Positions 34,624-46,953 of a stretch of 64,000 nt of DNA are shown one piece after another. Each line of letters opens with the position of its first letter. Positions within the stretch are counted from its first letter, which is position 1. The translations under genes and the position numbers were made by a program. Below the pieces are notes generated by a model, which made no database searches, was not told the origin of the DNA, and worked only from the letters and a program-made list of their open reading frames with translations. Source of the DNA: Lycium barbarum (Eukaryota > Streptophyta > Magnoliopsida > Solanales > Solanaceae); assembly GCF_019175385.1 (NCBI RefSeq), contig NC_083343.1, positions 51,606,457 through 51,670,456 of the forward strand, written 5' to 3'.

Positions 34624-36425
34624 TGTCACACCCGCCTCTTGATAGGGCATGACGGGCACCCGGCTCTCATCAGAGCCGAGCGAACCCTTAGACATTCGCT
34701 CTATCAAAACCTGTCATTTCAAAAACCTTTAAAAACATGAAACTTTTCCAAATAGAGGTCATTATCTTTATACAGATTATGAAAAACTTTCAATCAATTA
34801 AGTACTTTTTACCAACTGAATTCATCTGAAAATACATACTCTTTATGATTTGCTCGTTATTCAATCATGTGATAATCTCGACTATACTAAGCATACTCAC
34901 ATCAAGGAGTGAATAAGAATCATTAACATGCTCGGAATCAAGAATAGAGTTACCCCAAGATAAGTATCATAGCTTACTTAGCTCTAGGACATGCCAAAAG
35001 AAAGAAAAGGTAAGCTTTACATACCTGTCCTTATTCGTCCAAACTTGCTAGTCTACATTCAAGAGAATTGACATAATCATTAGACTCATCGACATATTCT
35101 TGTATTAGTCCTTCAAATGAATTCATTTATATCTTGCCGAAATTTCGGCAGCATTTCCCTTGTAAATACACCATCCCCGAGAATCTAACTCGGCCAATTT
35201 ATCAACAACAAATCCGAGAATTCAACTCGGTCAAATTATCAACAACAATACCAACAATCATATCTCCAACTTCAACAATTATTTCAAATGCATTCTAACA
35301 CTAGCAATCCTTTCTACACAATTCGATGGCATTCCTTTTATATTCAATTCAACCACACATAGTCAAGCTAACATCAATGATTACACCTTTAAGTATTAAT
35401 CCGAAATCATTCTAACATAATTCAAGAACACTTCAAACAATTCAACCAACATACCACTTCACCCGAAACCTTCCAAATTCAACAAAAACAATGACAACAT
35501 ATTTTCTTTCCTTCCAAATTCATAAACTACACCAACAATCTACATATTAACAATATCATTCATGCAAGCATAAGGAATCATACTAATGTCACCTTAACTT
35601 CTTCAACAATCCCACAACAATTTCAACTTCAATTAGACTTATTAAACTTTCATTTTCATCATAGAATCCATTACAACAACAACCAAAATACTAAGTAAAA
35701 TTGATTCAATCTTTCCTACACAACACAACACATCCACGGCTACAACCCCAACACATTACTTTCATGAATCTCATTCATTTCCACATACTACAACATGCAT
35801 AAATCATTCCTAACACAAGTAGAAGAGGATTGAACACATACCCTTTCACTCATCTTCTTTCTCGGCTAGAATCCACAACTTGCACACGAATGTTTTGCTT
35901 ACTCCAACAATTTCTCCATGTTAAAGAGGACCTTCCAATTAGTAGAAAAGCTAGAAGAAAATATTTTTTTTGATCAAGATTTTTCCAAAGCTTGTTTGGT
36001 AAGCCATGGCCGAAATGGCCCTTCCTCTTATTTCTCTCCAAGCTTCTTGAAATTTCTAAATGTGGAAAATGAAAAGTATGACCCAATTAGTCATCTTTAT
36101 CCACTTTTATTTAACTCCCATGTGGGCCTTAGCCCACCCAACTTGGACGGCCCACTTGGCCCTTTTCAAGACCATTATATATATATATTTGTTTTGGAAT
36201 CCATGAAAAATTATTTTTCAAATTCCAAATTTGCCCTTAGCCTTCCTCAATATTACATAGACCACCTTGTGAATTCCCCTTTTTTCCCCTAGTATTTCTT
36301 AATATTTCCACATCAAAACTTTCATGAACAACTTGTGTGCTAAACAAGGTCAAAAATATAGCCTTGCCCTTAACTTCCCGCAATTATCTTGAATTATCCG
36401 AATACGCAAAATACGGGATATAACA
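34624..36425 (-). mobile_element. Solo LTR of the RT1/RT6-like family, TSD ATTTC
   Basis: 1802 bp, TGTTATATCCCG (minus strand from 36425) to GGGTGTGACA (34624), flanked by ATTTC at 34619-34623 and 36426-36430. The perfect 5-bp duplication shows one LTR left after recombination between the two LTRs of a complete element. It lacks the double-hairpin region but has the near-perfect palindrome CTGCCGAAATTTCGGCAA (35151-35134), downstream of CCGAG...CTCGG dyads. Confidence 0.95.
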
Positions 36426-37970
36426 ATTTCAAAGACGCGCCTTTGATATTATTCGGGGAGTCAGTAAAATGAAACAACGGAAGAATGAAGTTTTGAAGAC
36501 TGAATCAAAGATGTACCCCAACTCCTTAGCGGCGATTCATGGTTTGAAACAGTGGGGAGACCACACCCTTTTATAGGATTGCCTATGTATCTTGCTGGAA
36601 CAAGAATCAGGTCTGATGTAGTTTAGAACCGAAATTGACGTATTTTGGCTTGTCCTTTTTGAATGAATGAAAGCTATCATTTTCAGATATCAAGTATTTT
36701 AGCGTAGCGCATGAGTGGCCTACAAGAGTTGTATCTTGAATTTTTGAAAAAGTTGTGATTTGGATTTTTTGTAATATCATGATAGCAACACTTAAGTTTT
36801 CGTTACCGAATCCTTTCGGTGGTCCTCACGAGTCCATCAAAAGAAAAGGAAAAAACTCACAAGGTAAATGTGTTAGTCATCGATCATAATAAACATGCAG
36901 TATTTGTTTTGCTCGAAGCAGAGTAGTCCGAAACTCGGCTCACATGGAGAGTTTTTGGGGAATGACCCGAATGGACAGGATTTTGCCCATTGATTAATTT
37001 TATGCATCTTTGGCAATTTTTTGTATACAACAGTAGGCTTTGAGGACGATGTGACCCAACCATTTTTTATACTTGGAGTGTTTGGACTTTGAAAGGGCGA
37101 AATGCGACCCTGACGACCTTTTTTGTTAGGTAAAAATGGATTTTAGCAATTTGCGATGATTGGAATTTGACTTAAGAATTTTGAGGTTGCGAGAACCAAA
37201 GGGTACGACTCAAAAGATACTTTTTGAAATGACCGAATGCTTTTCTTGAGAATGTTTGGATTTTTCCGACACAAGGTTTTGAGGACCTCAGGTGTTTGAC
37301 TTTAGGGGTCATTAGGTTCGAGATCGGCTGATGTTTCTAAAAGTCTAGACATTTTTGGCTTTGACATAGTGCTTTGAGGACTTTTGACATCATTCTATGG
37401 TTTTGGAGCAGAATTACAAACATCTCATGTTCGAAGCAAAACAGATATCTTTTATACGTACAAGTCAACATAAGCATAGCAAAGTGAGCATAACAGTTAT
37501 AACTTGCAACTTCAACAAAATATACGAAAGCACATAAGAAGTATATATCACACATGCAATTTATATCACATAAGCAGTTTATATCACATAAGCGGTTCCT
37601 ATACCCCATTATTCCAAGGCTACTAATCGTTTGAAGGATGTAGATGTTGTTAAGACTTTCTGTCTGTCCCCTTATAAACAACATTGATGAATAACGAATG
37701 GGGATATATAATAAGAAAACGGGGTATACGAAATATCAGTTCTAGATTATAAAATGAAAAATCCAAGCCCGAGGGCTAACGGTTCGTATTATAACATGTA
37801 AATCCTTCAATTTTAAGATTGTTATATGAGGTGTCTTCGAGTTTTTACACCGTCCGAAGACAATAGGTGTCTAGTCCTGTCCTATTCAGTTAGGTCTGCG
37901 ATGCCCAAACCGGTCTATGGTCTGTATGCATTATATCAGTAAGGATTTGGCTCGCTCTATCCTAGTTATA
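36426..37970. other. Degenerate intergenic DNA, continuation of 30975-34623
   Basis: No coding domain seen. Contains the GCCTATGTATCTTGCTGG...GAATCAGGTC...GATGTAGTTTAG motif near 36575-36625 and several TTTTGAGGAC repeats (near 37030, 37280, 37375). Probably a worn non-coding part of a retroelement of a family different from the rest of the window. Confidence 0.4.
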
Positions 37971-38790
37971 TGTCACGACCCAACCAGAGGGCCGCGACGG
38001 GCACCCGGTGCTAGCCCACTCGGGCACCCCTTAGCATACCTTTACATATACATCTAGGTGAGCCACATGTTAAATCATACATTTCTATTCATCAATCGAA
38101 CTAATCCCATTTGGCAACCATACCTTTATATCAACATTAGCAACTGAGCCCTCATCAATATACATAAGCCGACGAGGCTAACAAAATGATATACAAAATA
38201 TAGGCCGACAAGGACAAACACGTCTAACTATATACACATGTCTACGAGCCTCTAAGAGAGTATGTCATATCATATAGGCGGGACAGGACCCCGCTATGCC
38301 CATAATTATGTACACAAAATAATCAATACCCAAAAGCTATAGCTCCGAATGAAATGGAGCTCCGCTATGTAGTCCCTGAGAATGTAGCTATGAATCAAGT
38401 CTGTCTCCCTGGACACCTGTGGGCATGATGCAGCGTCCACAAACAAAAGGACATCAATACGAAGAATATACTGAGTATGTAAAGCATGATCAATATCAAT
38501 ATAGAAGCATAATAAGCAACATGAGAAATAGCATAAGATGGGAGATAGTAGAATCATCGTCATAAGCGCTTACTTTCTTGTCATAGGGACTTTCATTTCT
38601 AATGCGAGGTTGTGTACATACATCCGTATCCGTATCCCTATTCGTATCCATACTAATTTACATTTCGTATCCATAGTCGTATTCATATACATATTCTTAT
38701 TCATATTCGTATTCGTACTCATATCTATACCATATACATATCCATAGCATATACATAACATTTACATAGCATGCCCGATCACGAAGGTTG
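37971..38790 (-). repeat. LTR fragment interrupted by RT5
   Basis: Starts with the LTR end TGTCACGACCCAACC (plus-strand view) and is related to, but diverged from, the RT5 and RT7 LTRs. Breaks off at 38790 where the RT5 LTR begins; the rest must lie beyond the other end of RT5, outside this window. A degenerate minisatellite of CGTATCC/CATATTC-like units fills about 38620-38765. Confidence 0.75.
38435..38473 (-). promoter_or_regulatory. LTR double hairpin (diverged, LTR fragment)
   Basis: Minus strand: CAGTAT against GTATTG (two G-T wobbles) and GTCC against GGAC. The stems survive although the bases differ from every other copy, about 465 nt from the LTR end. Confidence 0.55.
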
Positions 38791-39215
38791 TGTCACGACC
38801 CAACTAGAGGTCGTGACGGGTACCCGGGGCCAACCACCGAGCACCACTCGTTCTATTACTCATCATACTTATTTAATGCCTTTTTATCAAATTCATAAGA
38901 AAATCATATTTCATTTGGGAACATAAATACTTTTATATACAATGGCCTCTCAGCTATTAAAACAATATATATACATATACATAACAATAACTTCGTGAGA
39001 CCATATAACCCACATTGCGCATCTACGAGCCTCTACTAGAGTGATAGACATAAGGACGGGACAGGACCCCGTCGTGCCCAAACATACATATACGTATATA
39101 CCAAAAGAATAATCAATGGCACCTCCGGAAAATGGAGTGCCCTTCAAATCAGCTAATAGCTCCTACGAGTCTGGATAAAGCTCACCTCCCTGTCTACCTG
39201 TGGGCATGAACACAG

Positions 39216-39254
39216 CGTCCAAAGAAAACGGACGTCAGTACGAACATTGTACTG
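39216..39254 (-). promoter_or_regulatory. LTR double hairpin (RT5)
   Basis: Minus strand CAGTAC (39254-39249) with GTACTG (39241-39236), then CGTCC (39234-39230) with GGACG (39220-39216). About 425 nt from the LTR 3' end. Confidence 0.72.
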
Positions 39255-39791
39255 AGTATGAGAGGCATAAACGATAATAGTATGTCAATGAGATCAAGGA
39301 GGCATCAGTAAGGAGCAACTGTATATGACTGTCACTTATAAAAGAAATAGCACATACTGACTTACTTCATATCCATCATCATATCATATATGCATAAATG
39401 TATAAGCTTCCCGCCCATATAGGTACGGTGTGATAATGTATAAACTGCCCGTCCATATAGGTATGGTGTGATAATAATTAACCTGCGTCCAGGCCTCCCG
39501 CGTCCGGAGTATAAGCTGCCTACTATAGTGGTGTGTAAGTCGGCCCGTCCATATAGGCACGGTGTAATATCATATCATCATATTCTCGTCGTAATTCAAC
39601 ATTTTCATACATAGCATAGGCATATTATTAACTTACTTTATTGATCAATTTATAGACCTATCATGACTTAGCATCATTATACATTTATCATTGAAACATA
39701 CATTAGAACTTGAAGGCATCTATGACTATGTCGGGGTGACATGAGGTCGTGAACCCCCGATTCCATTATGGAGCATTTATAAGTATTCTGC

Positions 39792-40010
39792 CTCACCTTG
39801 AAGGAAATAGTACGTAAGGTGAGTGTATACAATAAATGACATCATTAACTGTATAGTACTCTGCCTCACCTTGAAGGAAATAACATATAAGGTCAGTGGA
39901 TAAAATGAATGACTTCATTAGCCTTATGGTATTCTGCCTCACCTTGAAGGAAACAATGTATGAGGTGAGTGTATACAACGTACGACATCTTTAGCGTTAT
40001 AGGAATATCA
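39792..40010 (-). repeat. 73-bp triplication in RT5 LTR
   Basis: CTCACCTTGAAGGAAA begins at 39792, 39865 and 39938, an exact 73-bp spacing. Each unit carries the dyad CTCACCTT...AAGGTGAG (slightly decayed in units 2 and 3). The matching place in the shared RT2/RT4 LTR, the RT4 3' LTR and RT7 has a single copy. Confidence 0.9.
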
Positions 40011-41500
40011 TATCATGAATTCTATAATCTTTATACTTAACTCATCATCATCATTATCGAACTCATAACACATCTCTTATCTCATTTGGCTATTCATGAT
40101 CATAGACTCTTGGCTTTCCGGGATATAGAGAATTCATAGAGAAGAAGGAAGATCATACCATAGGATTCATGCCATAGAAAGAAAGGACTAGCCTCACATA
40201 CCTTTTTCTTTTAACTAATATATCACTTGCTTGTTCTCCTTTGATGCCCACATTTCTACCTTCAAGAGAAGTCGCATGAACGTTAGCCAATCGATTACTT
40301 AAACATGCTTACTATTTCTAGGTAAATTTGGGCAGCATTTCCGTTATTTATACAACTTTTCCCATATTCTATATCAACTCCCAAACATCCGTAACATCAT
40401 TCATAATATCATAAATAACAATCATCATTTATCTACATTATCCACATTTCACAATTTCACTTCAATTCCCCCATAATCATGGTCATAATTCACTATTACG
40501 TTCTTTCACGTATAATTCTCATTCCATGTTCTAAATATCATTCATACTCTACTTACAATCACAGCATATCCATATTCATGATTCATTCCAACTGTTACTC
40601 AACAATAGCACTATTCCCACATTTATGACCCATTTTCTATATTCTTCAATAATCCAAGTGTTTCAACTTCTCAATATCTTAAAAATCATGAAAATATCAT
40701 AAAACGTACCTTAGATATTGTAGGAAAAAGCCTTGAGTAGCAATACTCTTCTTGCACCAAAAACCCTAACTCACTTCCTTTGAAATTCTTGACTTAGAAG
40801 AACCCTAGTGAGCTTCCTTGCACTTGATTCACTTGAATTCTTGAGATTGATCTTTGTTTTCCTTTGTATTCTTGTAGATGAAGTTTGTGGAACCTTCTAG
40901 AGGTATTGAGAGATGAAGAAGTGCTTGTGAAAATGAAATAAATGAAGTGGGACCACATATATAAAATCAGAACTTATTCAGCTCGTCGGGACTTCCACGG
41001 ACACTTTCACGGTCCGTGGAACATTTCACGGTTCGTGGAACTGGTCGTGGTTCACCACTGGCCTGTCATCATCTCTGCTGGGTATTCCACGGACCAGTAT
41101 ACGGTCCGTGGAAGGTTTCACGGTTCGTGAAACAGGGCCGTGGAACCCACAGCGTTTCCGAAGTTGTTCTCGTCGTCTCGTTTGATCTCCAATCCTTATA
41201 CAACCTTCTTAACACTTGTTTAATACTTCATTAATGATCCAAACATCCCTATAACTCGTCCTCAAAACCTTACCAAACAATCCTTGACACAAAAATTTAC
41301 GGAACCTTTCCTAAACCTCACTTATACTCCACTTGTCCTTACCATTTCTTATCTCATCAATTCATACAACTTCAAGATCTTAATGTATGAATTCTAAAAC
41401 CACTAATTACCCGTCTTATAATCTTAAGAACTTCCTATTATCCTTAAGCTCGCGTTGGTTCATTCACTATGCAGTGACATGAAATTTCCAAGGTGTAACA

Positions 41501-41537
41501 TTCTTCCCCCCTTTTGGAACATTCGTCCTCGAATGTT
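41501..41537 (-). promoter_or_regulatory. PPT-side hairpin and polypurine tract of RT5
   Basis: Minus strand: perfect AACATTCG/CGAATGTT hairpin (41537-41518) then AAAAGGGGGGAAGAA (41515-41501) abutting the LTR. Confidence 0.9.
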
Positions 41538-41700
41538 AAACACTCGGGAATTCTATGAAAATTTCGCCAGAGTTTCCCCTAAAATATGACACTACCATCC
41601 TGTCACAACAACCCATAATAATATTGCCTCACAGGGCCACAACACAACAGAACTAAAATTTTGCCACACACGACCAATATGCATAAACAAGAAAGTATAC

Positions 41701-42846
41701 ATACCTCACAACCATGGTGTTTCATCATTAATCTCTTCTGGGGGCTAGAATAAGTGCGGATACTTGAATTTCATACTCTCCTCTGCTTCCTAAGTCATTT
41801 CTTCTCGGTTGTTGTTTCGCCACAACACTTTGACTGAAGCTACTTCCTTATTTCGAAGTCTTCGTACTTGCTTGTCTAAGATGGCAATAGGCACTTCTTC
41901 ATATGCTAGCTTCTCTGTCACTTGCACATCATCAATCGAAACAATCCTCATAGGTCTCCAATACACTTGCGGAGCATAGAGACATGAAAGACTGGATGAA
42001 CTGATTTAATCTCTGAGGGTAACTCCAATTCGTAGGCTACATGACCCACCTTGAAGATAATTTTATAAGGTCCAATGTATCGTGGACTTAATTTCCCTTT
42101 CTTTCCAAATCTCATCACTCCTTTCATTGGTGACACCTTAAAAATTACCCAATCATTAACTTGAAATTCCAAGTCTCGCTGGTGGTTTTCCGCATAAGAC
42201 TTTCGGCGACTTTGGGCTGTCAACAATCGATCTTGAATCACGTTGACTTTTTCTACTGCTTGCTGAATTAATTCAGGGCCTATTAGCTGTACTTCTCCGT
42301 TTCAAACCATCCAATTGGAGATCTGCACTTTCTCCCATATAAAGCTTCATACAGAGCCATTTGGATAGTGGAATGGTAGCTATTGTTGTATGCAAATTCG
42401 ATTAGAGGCAAATGATCATCCCAACTACCTCCGAAATCTAGAACACATGCCCTTAGCATGTCCTCCAAAGTCTGAATAGTACGTTCGGCTTGTCCACCGG
42501 TCTGCGGATGAAATGTCGCGCTAAGTTTCACATGGGTACCTAGACCTTCTTGGAACGATTTCCAGAACATGGCTGTAAATTTTGCTCCTTTATCTGTGAT
42601 AATGGATATTGGAACACCATACAGTCGCACAATTTCATTGAGATACAACCTTGCGTAGTCTTCCGCTGAGTATGTGGTCCAGACTGGAAGAAAATGAGCT
42701 ACTTTCGTGAGTCTGTCCACGATCACCCATGTATAATCATATTTGCCTCTGGAATGAGGTAACCCCACAATAAAATCTATGTTGATCACTTCCCATTTCC
42801 AAGTAGGGATTTCCATTGCTTGCAATAACCCTCCTGGCTTTTGGAT
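41701..42846 (-). pseudogene. Integrase and chromodomain end of RT5 pol (pseudogene)
   Basis: Minus strand from 42846: integrase core ([38 protein letters not shown]), GPY/F ([13 protein letters not shown]) and chromodomain. The second core motif reads TDKGAK where the relatives have DRGAQ. A single-base loss near 42298 shifts frame after WFET, another shift lies near 41948, and the chromodomain has TAG for Trp (about 41793) and TAG for Gln just after HLF. The frame resumes at 51146 across RT6. Confidence 0.85.
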
Positions 42847-45002
42847 TGTTATATCCTGCATTTTGTACGTACGGATAATTCGAGATAATTGCGAGAAGTT
42901 AAGGGCAAGAACATTTTCCAAAGTTATTCTAAAATACAAGTTATTATGAGTATTATTGGGATGGAAATATTGAGAAAGGTTAAGGGTAAAAATGGAAATT
43001 CACAAAAGCGTTTATGGTAATATTGTGGAAAGGCTAGGGGCAACATGGGAAATTCACAAAGTGTTCAAGCAAATTCTTGAAATGTCACTTTGGCCATGTT
43101 ACACAAAAAGTGGGCCCTACCCATAGCCATGTGTCCATGTTCTTACTTAAGGGACCAAATTGTTATACAATAAGACAAGTGGATGTATTTGTTATTTTAA
43201 GAAATATTTAGAAAAGGGGAGAAGACCCATGTGTCCATAACTTTTATTTGAGGGACTTAAAAATAAATAAGGATAAATGATGGAAAAAGAAGGATAAATA
43301 AGACATATTTCTCATCTTCTTTCCTTAAGAAAAATCAAGAAACATGGAGAAGCCCCAAGTTGAAGGCCATTCGGCCATGTGCACCCCAACAAGAACCTTG
43401 AGAAACATTTGTTCAAAAATTATTTTCCTACTAATTGGAAGGTCCCTAGCAAAGTGGAGTACCTATTGGAGCAAGAAAAACATCTATACTTGCAAGTTCA
43501 TAACCATGGTCAAGTGAAGAAGTTGAAGGAAAAACGTACGAATTAATTTCCTTTTATATGTTATGGATTATTTATGTATGTTGAAGTCTGTAGAAAAGGA
43601 TTAAATTCATGAAATATGTGTGTATATGTGTTGGCCGAATGGAAGTGGTGTGGTGTAGAAAGAATGGATTAATTTTACTTAGTATTTAGATTGTTGTTGT
43701 AATGTATAGAAATAGATGAAAATTCATGAAAATATGTATGTTGTTGTTGTGGCCGAATAAGGGGTAGTTTTGGTAAGTTATGGTGAATTGATTTCATTTG
43801 ATATTCTAGTTGTTGTTGATGTGGATTCTACGATGAGAATGAAAGTTTGATGGCTTGAACTGAAGTTGTAATCGTTGTAGGATTGTTGAAGAGGTTAATG
43901 CGACACTAGCATGAATTCTTATAATTGTATGGACGGTATTGTAACATGTGAATTTTGATATAGTTTATGAATCTAGAATAAGGAAAATGTGTTGTTGTTG
44001 TCCTTGTTGGAGTCGGAAGATTTCGGACTATGTTGTAAGTTGGCTAGGCCATTTAAAATATTGTGTGAGTTGCTTGAAGTATTCGTAAGTATCGTTCGAA
44101 TGGTTTTGGATTAATACTTGAATATGTGAGCATCCATATTGGCTTGATCGTATGCGGTTGGATTGAATATAATTGTTGGTATTATTGTTGATAATGTGGC
44201 CGAGTTCCATTCTCGGATTTGTTGTTGTGAAATTGACCGAGTTAGATTCTTGGGGATGGTGTATTTACAAGGGAAATGCTGCCGAAATTTTGGCAGAATA
44301 TAAATGAATTCATTTGAAAGAATAAGACTAGTATATGCCGATGAATCTAATGATTATGTCAACTTTCTTGAATGTAGACTAAAAAGTTTGGATAAATAAG
44401 CCTAGCTAATAAGGCATGGCACAGGTATGTAAGGCTTACCCTTTCTTTCTTTTGACATGTCCTAGAGCTAAGTAAGGTATGACATGACACGCACCTCGGG
44501 GTAATTCTACTCTTTGATTCCGAGTTTGGTTATGATGCCTATTCTCTTTTGTCATGAGTATGTTTCGTATGGTTGAGTCTATTGTATGATCACTAAATGA
44601 ATAAGTTACTTCATATGGTTTGATATGTATCTGTGATTCCGAGACTCTGTTCGATATGTTCCTGAGGTTGCCTATGATTCTGATTCACTTCTGATATAAG
44701 TATGTCGGATATGATCAAGCTTATTATATAATCGAATAATGAGATGAGAATAAAGAGTTTGTTCTGAAAGAGTTCTGTAAGTTTATAATGTCCCCAACGT
44801 TTGTAAAGGATATTGGGTTTGCTTGAAACGTTCGTAAAAGCTCTATGGTAAAAATGTCCGTAACTTTCACATACTAACTCCGATTAACTTGAAATATGTT
44901 TATGATCCTTCAAAGGCCGGTATGTGTATGTATATATCGAGTCTTGATATATGTGTATGTGGTTTCGCACTACTCTGTTCGTGCAAGTCTCTGTATGTCT
45001 GT

Positions 45003-45345
45003 TCACTGAGTCCCGGGCCAGGATATGTTCTCGTGCGTATTCAATTTCATTGTTCACCGAGACCCACCAGTAGAGGGTCGGGACACGTTATATGATGATG
45101 GCGCCAGATCCGGACCGGATCCCCTCTACCGAGTCCCTTACTGAAGGGCCGGGACATGTTATCCATCGAGTCCCTCACTGGCGGGCCGGGACACGTTACA
45201 TGCATACATGATATTTGATGTGACATGCATAATTTTATCTACCGGGACACGTTATGCATATGTGATATACGATGTTGACATACATGATTCTATCCACTGA
45301 GTCCCTCACTCGAGGGCCGGGACACGTTATTTGCACATGTGATGT
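45003..45345 (+). repeat. GC-rich subrepeats in RT6 5' LTR
   Basis: At least four irregular units around the core GAGTCCCTCACT...GGGCCGGGACACGTTAT (near 45058, 45139, 45168 and 45298), with partial units between. They sit where RT1 has its 41-bp array, so this part of the LTR repeatedly gains tandem structure. Confidence 0.75.
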
Positions 45346-45593
45346 ATTATATGGATCGGGTCGTACGTTCCGCGGCATTATTATATTACGTATGACATTG
45401 GCATCTATGTTTTGTGTCTGGAAAAAAACAAGTATCTTGATATTCTGGTGTTCTGGTATTTTGGATCTGTACTTCGTCGGATACATGATTCGCGTTTGGA
45501 AAATAAGTATTTGGAATTCTGGATAATGTGCTCACCCTTGTACTGCTTGTTTCGATTAGGGATCTGTTTTCTGTATTTCATGCTTTACATACT

Positions 45594-45629
45594 CAGTACA
45601 TATTCCGTACTGACCCCCTTTCTTCGGGG
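45594..45629 (+). promoter_or_regulatory. LTR double hairpin (RT6)
   Basis: CAGTAC/GTACTG (45594-45599, 45607-45612) then CCCC/GGGG around TTTCTTC (45614-45629), about 420 nt from the LTR end. The 3' LTR copy is deleted. Confidence 0.7.
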
Positions 45630-46053
45630 ACTGCGTTTCATGCCGCGCAGGTACTCCCAGATGAGTTGAAGCTATAATAGAAGATGTCCCAGTGGAGATG
45701 GCAAGCTCCATTTGTTCCTGGAGTGTTGCCGAGTCAGAGTTTGTATGATATGCTTTCTAGACTGATGTTAGAGACTTTGCAGACAGCGTCGTGGGTATTG
45801 GTTGTCAGTCTGTAAGCGGCTCCATCAGCCGATATGTCGATCGTGCTATGTAATAAATTTTGTAAAATTACAGATTTTGTTAAGTTTTGAGAACGATAAA
45901 AGAAAGATTTCGAAAGCTTAATATGTATTTTACTTTTATTTGATTTTCAGCATCCGAAGAAATTATGTGCGTAATAAGAATCTATGGGTTCGCTCGGCTC
46001 CGGATATGGGGTCGGGTGCCCATCACACCCTAGGGCATTAGGGTGTGACAAAG

Positions 46054-46065
46054 TGGTATCAGAGC
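46054..46065 (+). promoter_or_regulatory. Primer binding site, initiator tRNA-Met
   Basis: TGGTATCAGAGC three bases after the 5' LTR end, intact. Confidence 0.95.
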
Positions 46066-46110
46066 AGGTCTGTCCTAGGGGTTATCTGCAAAGTCGTGTC
46101 CGGTAGAGTC

Positions 46111-46147
46111 CTGTTTATAGTGCGAAGCGCGCCACATTCATAAACAG
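46111..46147 (+). promoter_or_regulatory. Leader hairpin of RT6
   Basis: CTGTTTAT (46111-46118) pairs with ATAAACAG (46140-46147), with inner GTG/CAC pairs. Same place and same outer stem as in RT3, different inner bases. Followed by GAGGCTACGGGGCAT and ATCGTGCGATAGAGC. Confidence 0.62.
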
Positions 46148-46556
46148 GAGGCTACGGGGCATCTAGGGATTGTTGACCTTCTTTCTATCATAGATCGTGC
46201 GATAGAGCCAAGTCATAGGAAAAATGAAACTCTTTCTGTGAGCCTTACATACGACGGAAAAAGGTAAGTGACGATATTGAAAGGTCACAAGGGTAAGTCT
46301 GGATATATTTGTTCTGTTACCTGAGACAGAAAGTTCTGGATGGCTAGAATGTGATATATAGCCGTATGCTCTGTAAGGTATTGTTGGTATTTGCTGCGTA
46401 CAGATTTCAAATGATAAGAATTTGTAAAGGTGACTATTGAAGATCAAAAAGGGTAAAATGGCAATTGTAAAAGAAAGGACGTATTACTAACATGCCTCGG
46501 AATCTGTAAAACTTTGACTTGCTCCAGATTATGTAATAAAGGTCATACCAGGAAGC

Positions 46557-46650
46557 GGACGCGATTATATCAGCATTAAGGCACTGAATCCCACCAAAGT
46601 TTCGAGGTTAAGCGTGCCAAGGTGGGAGGATGGGTGACCTCCTGGGAAGT
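46557..46650 (+). pseudogene. 5S rRNA-derived segment inside RT6
   Basis: Starts GGACGCGATTATATCAGCA and aligns gap-free with about the first 60 nt of plant 5S rRNA. It keeps the A-box core GGTTAAGCGTGC, lacks about 9 nt where 5S has its loop E/helix IV region, and then matches the 23-nt C-box region (46628-46650) with no mismatch I can see. It ends at the same 5S position (about nt 103) as the RT1 copy and shares derived bases with it (AAGTTTC, AGGTTAAG). It lies about 490 nt after the primer site. Pol III use is untested. Confidence 0.87.
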
Positions 46651-46862
46651 GTGTAGGAAATTCTATATATTCCGACATAAGAGACGAATGGAAAGCTAGA
46701 ATAGCCTGAGTGAAATTAGAATATACGGGATGGTTGGAGACCATAAAAGGCCACATAGCACACGATAGGTTAGACTAGAGAAGAGACAGAAAGTACGTCA
46801 CAGCTCTGGAATTTGGATAGGCTTGAATAGCGTTTGGAAGTATTTTGTGGGTTAGTTGATAA

Positions 46863-46953
<91 letters not shown>

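Larger units (their letters stand above)
38791..41500 (-). repeat. 3' LTR of RT5
   Basis: 2710 bp, minus strand TGTTACACCTTGG (41500) to GTCGTGACA (38791). Contains three tandem 73-bp units (39792-40010), the double hairpin (39216-39254) and, around 40980-41150, several short CCACGGNCCGTG-like dyads (for example CCACGGACC...GGTCCGTGG). Confidence 0.9.
42847..46050 (+). repeat. 5' LTR of RT6
   Basis: 3204 bp, TGTTATATCCTGC to GGGTGTGACA. Holds two CCGAG...CTCGG dyads and the palindrome CTGCCGAAATTTTGGCAG (44279-44296, one C-to-T change at CpG), a subrepeat array (45003-45345) and the double hairpin (45594-45629). The splice-donor-like site is mutated here (AAACGTACG near 43531) but intact in the 3' LTR. 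Confidence 0.94.
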
